Virus record (IMG/VR): IMGVR_UViG_3300042293_000738
Span: 1 to 20,957 of that record
Length of the DNA: 20,957 nucleotides
From: a virus
Direction: 5' to 3' (one strand)
Shown here: one piece after another, positions 14,554 to 19,351 of the stretch
Numbering within the stretch: position 1 is the stretch's first letter
Layout: each line of letters begins with the position of its first letter
The notes under the pieces: model-generated
What the model was told of the DNA's origin: nothing
The model's input: only the letters and a program-made list of their open reading frames with translations
Databases searched by the model: none
Translations under genes and position numbers: made by a program

Positions 14554-15411
14554 TCACTCATTCTCCATTTCGGAAAAGTACTTTAGAGGATCCTTTTCCT
14601 CAATGTCTTCACTGACTACATTATCAGTGACATCATCTTCAATACTCTTTGACTCAGTAAACTGAGCACGAATATCGTCTCCAGTTGCCTTCTTGAGTCG
14701 TGCCTTAAGTTCATCATAACTCTTGAATTGACTCTTGTCAGTAAACTCCTTGAGTGCATATTGCTTCTTCCAGAGTTCCTCTAACTTCTTATCATCCCCA
14801 CCAAGCAGAGGAGCAGCAGCAGCAAACTCTGAACGATCATAGTTTACATATCCACCGACATTGCGAATCTTGATCTTAAAGTCTGCACCAGTCCAGAAGT
14901 TGAATGGATCGACTGCAGTCTCATCCTGGTACTCTGGATGAGCAAGTCCCTGAATCTTCTGGAAGATCTTGGTACCATACTGATAAAGAAAAACCTTTCC
15001 CTTATTCTCTGGGTTTGCAGGATCTTCAAGAACAAGAATGTTAGAGATGTAAGTCAACTTACGCTTACGGTTTCGTGCAATATTCTTGTCATCCTCAATT
15101 CCACTATTCCATAGTTCTGTGTTTGCTTCACAAACAGGGCACTTTTCTCCAAGAGTAGTTGGGCAGTTTTCAAACAACCAACCACCCTTACCCTTGAAGG
15201 CATGACTGTAAACTGAAACAAAGGGAGTATCTTCTCCTGCAATCTCAGGAAGAAAGCGAATTACAGCATAACCGTTTCCAGCCTTGTCAATACCAGGCTT
15301 CCAAATACGGTCATCTTTGTAACTCTCCTTTGACGTGAGCTTATCCATGCGCTCGGTTAGTGATGCGACTGAGTTCTTACTCTTCTTCTTAAAATCTGAA
15401 AAATTTGCCAT
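14554..15411 (-). CDS. 32: Single-strand DNA-binding protein gp32
   Basis: gp32 coats single-stranded DNA in replication, recombination and repair, and in T4 regulates its own mRNA. The 285-aa protein (T4 gp32 301 aa) has the basic N-terminal cooperativity segment FKKKSKNSVASLTERMDKL and the OB-fold core. It keeps the zinc site: His70 (SHAF), Cys83, Cys91 and Cys94 (ENCP...KCPVC), with the His-Cys spacing of 13 seen in T4. Later come KGKVFLYQYGTKIFQKI, AVDPFNFWTGADFKIKI and a strongly acidic C-terminus (SIEDDVTDNVVSEDIEEKD). Base use is richer in G+C than its neighbours (one 60-base row at 14881 counts 31 G+C). A sigma70-like promoter and a leader hairpin lie upstream. gp33 is directly upstream. 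Confidence 0.97.
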   Translation of the reverse strand: MANFSDFKKKSKNSVASLTERMDKLTSKESYKDDRIWKPGIDKAGNGYAVIRFLPEIAGEDTPFVSVYSHAFKGKGGWLFENCPTTLGEKCPVCEANTELWNSGIEDDKNIARNRKRKLTYISNILVLEDPANPENKGKVFLYQYGTKIFQKIQGLAHPEYQDETAVDPFNFWTGADFKIKIRNVGGYVNYDRSEFAAAAPLLGGDDKKLEELWKKQYALKEFTDKSQFKSYDELKARLKKATGDDIRAQFTESKSIEDDVTDNVVSEDIEEKDPLKYFSEMENE

Positions 15412-15427
15412 ATGTGTCTTTCTTTCC

Positions 15428-15444
15428 CCAAGGATCTACCTTGG
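15428..15444 (-). promoter_or_regulatory. Leader hairpin upstream of gp32
   Basis: A perfect 6-bp stem CCAAGG / CCTTGG has a 5-base loop, ending 16 bases before the gp32 ATG. The presumed ribosome site GGGGAAAG overlaps or adjoins its 3' arm. In T4 the gp32 mRNA leader contains a folded structure to which gp32 binds to shut off its own translation. This stem may be the equivalent, which is inference. Confidence 0.5.
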
Positions 15445-15461
15445 CCTAACAGTTCTCTGAT

Positions 15462-15489
15462 ACTATACACCACGATTTACATTAGTCAA
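15462..15489 (-). promoter_or_regulatory. Sigma70-like promoter for gp32
   Basis: The minus strand reads TTGACT (15489-15484), a 16-base spacer, then TATAGT (15467-15462). The -35 overlaps the gp33 stop codon. Expected start is near 15455, giving about a 45-base leader that includes the hairpin. It closely resembles the promoter at 18743-18770. Confidence 0.65.
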
Positions 15490-15715
15490 TTGGTAGTTTC
15501 TTGGATTTAGACTTTTTCATTAAATGAAGATTTTGAGCTTCTTGTTGAATTTTTTCAATAATTGGCTTGGTTAAAAGTTTACCAGAAGCACTTGGATCTA
15601 AACCCATTTCTTCTGTAATTTCTAAAACACAATCCATAAAACTCATATTAGTAGATTTTACTCTTCCTATTACTTTATTTGAAAATTGTTCTTTGGCAGA
15701 GTCATCTATGTACAT
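15482..15715 (-). CDS. 33: Late transcription coactivator gp33, short form
   Basis: In T4, gp33 bridges RNA polymerase (beta flap) and the sliding clamp so that late promoters fire. The 77-aa protein here aligns with the core of T4 gp33 (112 aa): MSFMDCVLEITEEMGLDPSA at 24-43, then GKLLTKPIIEKIQQEAQNLH. T4 has MSYLEATTAFLEENSIPETQ, then FIPSGIIEKIQSEAIDENLL. Both the N-terminal arm and the C-terminal clamp-binding tail (T4 ends TLDFLL) are missing or changed. This one ends KSKSKKLPID. It is adjacent to gp32, as in T4 where 33-59-32 lie together, but no gene 59 lies between. The start is ATG at 15715, with a TATAAT six bases upstream and no Shine-Dalgarno. Confidence 0.8.
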   Translation of the reverse strand: MYIDDSAKEQFSNKVIGRVKSTNMSFMDCVLEITEEMGLDPSASGKLLTKPIIEKIQQEAQNLHLMKKSKSKKLPID

Positions 15716-15721
15716 AATGTT

Positions 15722-15750
15722 ATTATATCATGGGTTTTTATTAAATCCAA
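15722..15750 (-). promoter_or_regulatory. Possible sigma70-like promoter for gp33
   Basis: The minus strand reads TTGGAT (15750-15745), 17 bases, TATAAT (15727-15722). The -10 is perfect and the -35 weak. The expected start coincides with the gp33 ATG (15715), implying a leaderless message or use of another start upstream. Confidence 0.35.
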
Positions 15751-15762
15751 TAAATATAAGAG

Positions 15763-15770
15763 TATAAATA
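15763..15770 (+). promoter_or_regulatory. Canonical T4-type late promoter for the 15800-18122 operon
   Basis: TATAAATA is exact, with a further ATAAATA at 15750-15756 just upstream. The ATG lies 29 bases downstream, with AAGGATACATT as ribosome site, so this promoter yields a normal leader. Confidence 0.7.
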
Positions 15771-15799
15771 TTGAAGACTAAGGAATCTAAGGATACATT

Positions 15800-16813
15800 A
15801 TGCCAATACCTTCACCATTTTACGGAAGTGATTATGTTGTAATTAATAGCGGAGCTACATTTGCAATTGGAGCTGATTCAATTTTAAATATTTCCGGTGG
15901 TTATACAACATATGTTCAATATTATAAGTTGGGTTTTGGTGCAACTGGAGCATTTTCTCCTGTAACTGCATCAAATCCATTTCCGGTAACTATGTCTGCT
16001 GGACTGACTGCTACGATTTCTGGATTTTCTGGACCTATAGCAGTAACCGGTGTTGCTGGTGGTGCTGTTAATGTTTTAGGAACAGTTGTGGTATCGGGTT
16101 TAACTGCAGCCCCTGTATACGTTCAAACGGCTCCAAATTGCCGAGTAGAAGTTACTGGGGGAAGATATTTAAATAAATTAACAGATAACGTTTCTGTATT
16201 TGGTCCATCTGGGAGTACATGGCTATATTCTAATATGGTTGATAGTAGTGGTGTTGCTATTGGAACCACTGCAAATCCAATGCAAGTAAGTTTTAGTGGT
16301 GTCACAATAACTGCAAATATTGCATCAACAGTTGGAGTAACAAACTCTCCTACGGGTATGGGTCTAATAATTCAAGGTATGTCTGGTGGTTCTAGTGTTG
16401 CAACAACTGTTGGAAATACAGTTGGTATCAATGATACCGCAATATTATATGGAATGACCGCAATGTATTCACGAATGGGATCTATGGGTGTTACTCTTGA
16501 TGCCATCTATCAAGCTCTGTCAGTATTCGGTTTAGTAAGACCAACTACAGTCCGTTCAGGGTTACTCTCAATAACAACAGGTGCTACTGGAATATCTCCA
16601 ATAGGATCAGGATTTACGTGTGCCGGTGGTGTAAATTTAAAGGCTCTTGGAACAAATACAGATTTAATTTATCTGGGTGGGTCTTTAGTTGGAGTAAGTT
16701 ATGGTTATCAATTAGAACCAGGCGAAAATGTGTTTTTTAATGTTTCAAATCTAAGTATGGTTTATGCAATGGCGAAAAGTGGAACACAAACATTAAGTTA
16801 TTTTGCATCATAA
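15800..16813 (+). CDS. Probable virion structural protein, Gly/Ser/Thr-rich beta-repeat
   Basis: The 337-aa protein has no name I can give. It is almost free of charged residues and rich in Gly, Thr, Val, Ser and Ala, with beta-strand repeats such as ASNPFPVTMSAGLTATISG and VAGGAVNVLGTVVVSG near 55-105. NPMQVSFSGVTITANI is a second copy of the NP-(F/M)-x-V-(T/S) strand. The last 90 residues (VRSGLLSITTG, NLKALGTNTDLIYLGGSLVG, GYQLEPGENVFF) have the I-G-x-x-L-K-A-x-x-x-N-T-x-x-(I/V)-Y-(L/V)-G ... L-x-P-G-E pattern found at the ends of several phage virion proteins. That suggests a capsid-surface or fibre-like beta domain. A canonical late promoter and AAGGA lie upstream. A fibre, whisker or head-decoration role is equally possible. 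Confidence 0.72.
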   Translation: MPIPSPFYGSDYVVINSGATFAIGADSILNISGGYTTYVQYYKLGFGATGAFSPVTASNPFPVTMSAGLTATISGFSGPIAVTGVAGGAVNVLGTVVVSGLTAAPVYVQTAPNCRVEVTGGRYLNKLTDNVSVFGPSGSTWLYSNMVDSSGVAIGTTANPMQVSFSGVTITANIASTVGVTNSPTGMGLIIQGMSGGSSVATTVGNTVGINDTAILYGMTAMYSRMGSMGVTLDAIYQALSVFGLVRPTTVRSGLLSITTGATGISPIGSGFTCAGGVNLKALGTNTDLIYLGGSLVGVSYGYQLEPGENVFFNVSNLSMVYAMAKSGTQTLSYFAS

Positions 16814-16814
16814 T

Positions 16815-18122
16815 ATGTCAAGTACCGATACATTTTTAACATTAGTAAAATCCACAAATGCATATATTTCTCAATTTATAGGAACTACTGCAGACCCGTG
16901 TTTTACTAAAGGACTTGTTGAGAGTTCTCCAACAATATATAAAACTGGAAATAGTTTTTTTATTGATTATTCACAAACATCAAATAGTTCTGATTTAAAA
17001 TTTATAAAAAGGTTTTTTGGATCGATAACTCCTGGAAATACATTTAATGTATCAGGTGGTACTTATTATGTTCAAAGTAGTGGCACCCAATATAACTTTT
17101 CCGGAACATATCAATTAATTGGTATTACTGGTACATACAACCAATATATAAATTTAAGTGGAATTACATACTCTTCATCGTTACTAAATGGAACATATAA
17201 TACTAACAATTTTGTAACTCCATTAAATTATAGCGCAGTAGTAGGAAATACTGCACAATATTTTGTTTCACAATTAAATAAAGATGATCCGAATAATATT
17301 GAATTTCTTGGAATATATGGTAATGATTATAACTATGAAGAATATATACAGGTTGTTGGATCATCAGCAAACAATGCTAGATATAAAATAAATTCATCTT
17401 TAAAATTAAATGATGGAAGTCAAATAATTTATATCAATAGCGCATCAGGTATTAGTAGTGAAAATTTTTATTTTATTCCCGTCACAGTAAATATATACAT
17501 GAGAGGTGTACCAGATTTAGTTACATTATCTCAAAATAAAAATATTAATGGATTATTAAAAATAGTAAATTCAAATGGAACTACTACTAAAATATTAAAT
17601 AATCAAAATCTACATCAAAGATATTGCAGATCAATTATTGATAAAACAAACTATTATGATTGGTATGCTGCACACAGAATATCAAATTATGACAATATTT
17701 ACAATCCGGTTGCATGGGATGGTTTATCACTGTCAATAAATTATTATTCTTTTATTAAAATTGGAACATCTGTTGAGTTTATTAGTACCGAAGCATCAAC
17801 AGAAACTATTCTATCACAAACTAATACCAATGTTTTAATTGTAGATGGCGTTCAAACAAATTATGCTAGTTATAATAGCCAAATGGTTATACCAAACCCA
17901 GTATTAAAAATAGATTTTTCTGATTCATCATTATATAATGCATTTGTTGAACCATACCTAGATTATAACTGCACAGTTCCTCTTACATCTTCATATTTTT
18001 TGAATGGTGTTCCAGGATTTGATGGTGCATCATTTATATATTTAAAAAATGTAACATCACCGTCAACAATCTTTTTAAAAATAAAAAGAGAAACTGAGAT
18101 GATTCTACAGATTGTTATTTAA
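16815..18122 (+). CDS. Probable virion structural protein of unknown type
   Basis: The 435-aa protein starts at ATG 16815, one base after the previous stop. An in-frame TTG at 16803 is less likely. I do not recognise a family. It is Asn/Tyr/Ser/Thr-rich and has few Lys/Glu clusters. YNFSGTYQLIGITGTYNQYI then NLSGITYSSSLLNGTYN near 99-136 looks like a short internal beta repeat (G-T-Y). Later, SIIDKTNYYDWYAAHRISNY at about 275 is aromatic-rich. Another segment, VNIYMRGVPDLVTLSQNKNI, could be a beta-sandwich edge. Composition and coupling to the preceding protein suggest a fibre, tail-surface or capsid-associated component expressed late. It runs tail-to-tail into the minus-strand gene, with a 4-base overlap of stop codons and no visible terminator. 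Confidence 0.72.
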   Translation: MSSTDTFLTLVKSTNAYISQFIGTTADPCFTKGLVESSPTIYKTGNSFFIDYSQTSNSSDLKFIKRFFGSITPGNTFNVSGGTYYVQSSGTQYNFSGTYQLIGITGTYNQYINLSGITYSSSLLNGTYNTNNFVTPLNYSAVVGNTAQYFVSQLNKDDPNNIEFLGIYGNDYNYEEYIQVVGSSANNARYKINSSLKLNDGSQIIYINSASGISSENFYFIPVTVNIYMRGVPDLVTLSQNKNINGLLKIVNSNGTTTKILNNQNLHQRYCRSIIDKTNYYDWYAAHRISNYDNIYNPVAWDGLSLSINYYSFIKIGTSVEFISTEASTETILSQTNTNVLIVDGVQTNYASYNSQMVIPNPVLKIDFSDSSLYNAFVEPYLDYNCTVPLTSSYFLNGVPGFDGASFIYLKNVTSPSTIFLKIKRETEMILQIVI

Positions 18123-18400
18123 AGCTCAACCCAAGTGTAACTATTACCATCATAGTAATAAGTATACAATTTTCCACTGTTTTCCCACTGTTGTCCAATC
18201 TGTGGATTTATTGGTGGAAATGAGGAAGAGAAAATTGAACTAACACCAATATATTGCCAGTCTTTTTCATTTTGAAAAGGCGATACTGAAGTTGAAAAAA
18301 GAGCTTTGTATATAACACCTTCATATACAATAGTATCACCACCAATATAACCTACTGGTGTACCATCTGAATTTTTTTCTTTATATTTACCTTTAAACAT
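18119..18400 (-). CDS. Small carbohydrate-binding/fibre-like protein (93 aa)
   Basis: Two parts are visible. Residues 15-52 (GTPVGYIGGDTIVYEGVIYK then ALFSTSVSPFQNEKDWQYIG) follow the pattern of small chitin-/carbohydrate-binding modules (Y-x-x-G-D-x-V-x-Y-x-G-x-x-Y-x-A ... W). Residues 63-93 (PINPQIGQQWENSGKLYTYY, then YDGNSYTWVEL) follow the P-x-x-G-x-x-W-x-x-x-x-x-x-x-Y-Y-x-D-G-x-x-x-W-V-E/Q motif common near phage fibre ends. I infer a virion-associated, probably tail-fibre or host-contact protein. A canonical TATAAATA seven bases before the ATG and an inverted repeat over the start codon suggest late-only translation. Its end overlaps the convergent gene by 4 bases. Confidence 0.66.
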   Translation of the reverse strand: MFKGKYKEKNSDGTPVGYIGGDTIVYEGVIYKALFSTSVSPFQNEKDWQYIGVSSIFSSSFPPINPQIGQQWENSGKLYTYYYDGNSYTWVEL

Positions 18401-18424
18401 CTAACAATATTTATATGTTTAAAG
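18391..18424 (-). repeat. Inverted repeat over the start of the 93-aa gene with a late promoter in the loop
   Basis: CTTTAAACAT (18391-18400) and ATGTTTAAAG (18415-18424) are perfect 10-bp complementary arms around a 14-base loop. On the minus strand the start codon AUG and following codons lie in the 3' arm. Most of the TATAAATA box (18415-18408) lies in the loop, with its first base in the 5' arm. A read-through RNA would pair both arms, whereas an RNA begun at the late promoter would lack the 5' arm. Confidence 0.85.
18408..18415 (-). promoter_or_regulatory. Canonical T4-type late promoter before the 93-aa gene
   Basis: The minus strand reads exactly TATAAATA, then TTGTTAG and ATG at 18400. 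No Shine-Dalgarno fits between. It lies between the arms of the start-codon inverted repeat. Confidence 0.62.
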
Positions 18425-18437
18425 AATTTATTAAAAA

Positions 18438-18725
18438 TTATTGCTTTAAATCAACATTCTTAATACCGTTTTCCAAAGCAGTTTTCCAATTGTAGTAATA
18501 TGTTTTCATATCATCACTTAATTCTGTAACAAACCATATTTCTGATTTAGGTAATTTATGACCATTTCTAACATTTGTATATGGTAGCCAAGTCATCAAC
18601 TGCCAATGAAAATCTTCTGTTGCCATCAGACCAGCTGTGTTTTTAACAAAATAATAATCATCGTGTTCAGTATATTCTGCAACAATTTCTTCACCATATT
18701 TAAATTTAAATAATCCTAGATTCAT
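18438..18725 (-). CDS. Small Sm/LSm-like candidate protein (95 aa)
   Basis: The sequence begins LGLFKFKYGEEIVAEYTEHD then DYYFVKNTAGL (3-34), a beta-strand pattern with the G-E-E-I-V-A-x-(V/Y) turn. WLPYTNVRNGHKLPKSEIWF near 46-65 and DDMKTYYYNWKTALENG follow. Small proteins with K-(L/F)-x-x-G-E-E-I-(V/I)-(A/G)-x-(V/Y) starts, a W-x-P centre and an I-x-x-S-x-(V/I)-x-x strand occur in several T4-like marine phages and look like Sm-fold proteins. This is from memory and the RNA-binding role is inference. AGGAG lies 7 bases before the ATG and a strong sigma70-like promoter is directly upstream, so it is likely expressed before the late phase, unlike its neighbours. Its stop is 37 bases from the next gene. 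Confidence 0.6.
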   Translation of the reverse strand: MNLGLFKFKYGEEIVAEYTEHDDYYFVKNTAGLMATEDFHWQLMTWLPYTNVRNGHKLPKSEIWFVTELSDDMKTYYYNWKTALENGIKNVDLKQ

Positions 18726-18742
18726 ATATATTCTCCTATTTT

Positions 18743-18770
18743 ATTATACATCACAATTACAATAAGTCAA
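18743..18770 (-). promoter_or_regulatory. Sigma70-like promoter before the Sm-like gene
   Basis: The minus strand reads TTGACT (18770-18765), 16 bases, TATAAT (18748-18743). It lies immediately after the stop of the upstream gene. Expected start is near 18736, so the message would begin at the AGGAG ribosome site. Spacing and -35 are identical to the gp32 promoter. Confidence 0.68.
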
Positions 18771-19316
18771 TTATCTTTTCTTAGAACATCCACACGGTTT
18801 TTTAAATTCTACTGGAGTTACTGGGTTTTGTAGAGGAACTGTTGGAGGATTGACAGCGGATGTCTGTGTTGGTTGTGGGATTGGTTGTTCTTGTGATTCT
18901 TCAAACATTTTTAGTTTCCTTTTTGATTTTTTCAATTGTTTAATTTTAAAGACAACATCATCATCTTGAACATACAAATCTCGCATTTTAAACGAATACC
19001 AAAAAATATAAAATTTATTGTATTTAATTCTACGTTGTTCGCATCCACAGTTACCATTAGTAAGATATATTACCAATTTTTTAATATATAAAATTTTAGT
19101 TATAAAATCAATAATGTCTCCAAAACCCAATTTATGCAATTTAATTAAAAATAATTTATTATATTCTATTTTTATAATTTTATTATAAATTCCATATTCT
19201 AATTGACGTTTGTCAATAATATTACCACTGTTATCTAAAAATAATTTAAAATTATCTTTAGTGTGCATAGATCCAGAACTATTAAATGTAAAGTGTGCAT
19301 CAAATAAATTTGCCAT
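18771..19316 (-). CDS. Unknown protein with two Cys-Gly-Cys motifs (181 aa)
   Basis: I do not recognise a function. Residues 66-100 have a notable motif: GDIIDFITKILYIKKLVIYL, then NGNCGCEQRRIKYN. This is a helix ending in C-G-C (Cys90, Cys92) followed by a basic R-R-x-x-x-N, which I recall as a small motif in other phage proteins of unknown role. A proline-rich linker (PIPQPTQTSAVNPPTVP, about 145-161) leads to a second cluster at the C-terminus, PCGCSKKR (Cys175, Cys177). Between them is a Lys-rich helix (KIKQLKKSKRKLKMFEE). The repeated C-G-C next to basic residues could bind metal or nucleic acid, which is inference. A late-type CTAAATA lies 13 bases before its ATG, with GGAA in between. 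The codons are extremely AT-rich. Confidence 0.7.
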   Translation of the reverse strand: MANLFDAHFTFNSSGSMHTKDNFKLFLDNSGNIIDKRQLEYGIYNKIIKIEYNKLFLIKLHKLGFGDIIDFITKILYIKKLVIYLTNGNCGCEQRRIKYNKFYIFWYSFKMRDLYVQDDDVVFKIKQLKKSKRKLKMFEESQEQPIPQPTQTSAVNPPTVPLQNPVTPVEFKKPCGCSKKR

Positions 19317-19329
19317 ATAAATTCCAATA

Positions 19330-19336
19330 TATTTAG
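19330..19336 (-). promoter_or_regulatory. Late-type promoter box before the 181-aa gene
   Basis: The minus strand reads CTAAATA, 13 bases before the ATG, with GGAA as a weak ribosome site in the leader. It lies in the 35-base gap after the large Cys-rich gene. Confidence 0.42.
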
Positions 19337-19351
19337 TTTAATTAAGCTCCA

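Noticed and set aside
14844-15242. Minus-strand ORFs in other frames within gp32
   Set aside because: Overlap gp32 entirely and are an effect of its low stop density at higher G+C.
18095-18140. Terminator between the convergent genes ending at 18122 and 18119
   Set aside because: No GC-rich stem or T-run is present; the stops simply overlap.
18415-18495. Plus-strand 26-codon ORF beginning ATGTTTAAAG
   Set aside because: It is the mirror of the inverted repeat, lacks a ribosome site and promoter on that strand, and lies opposite a real gene.
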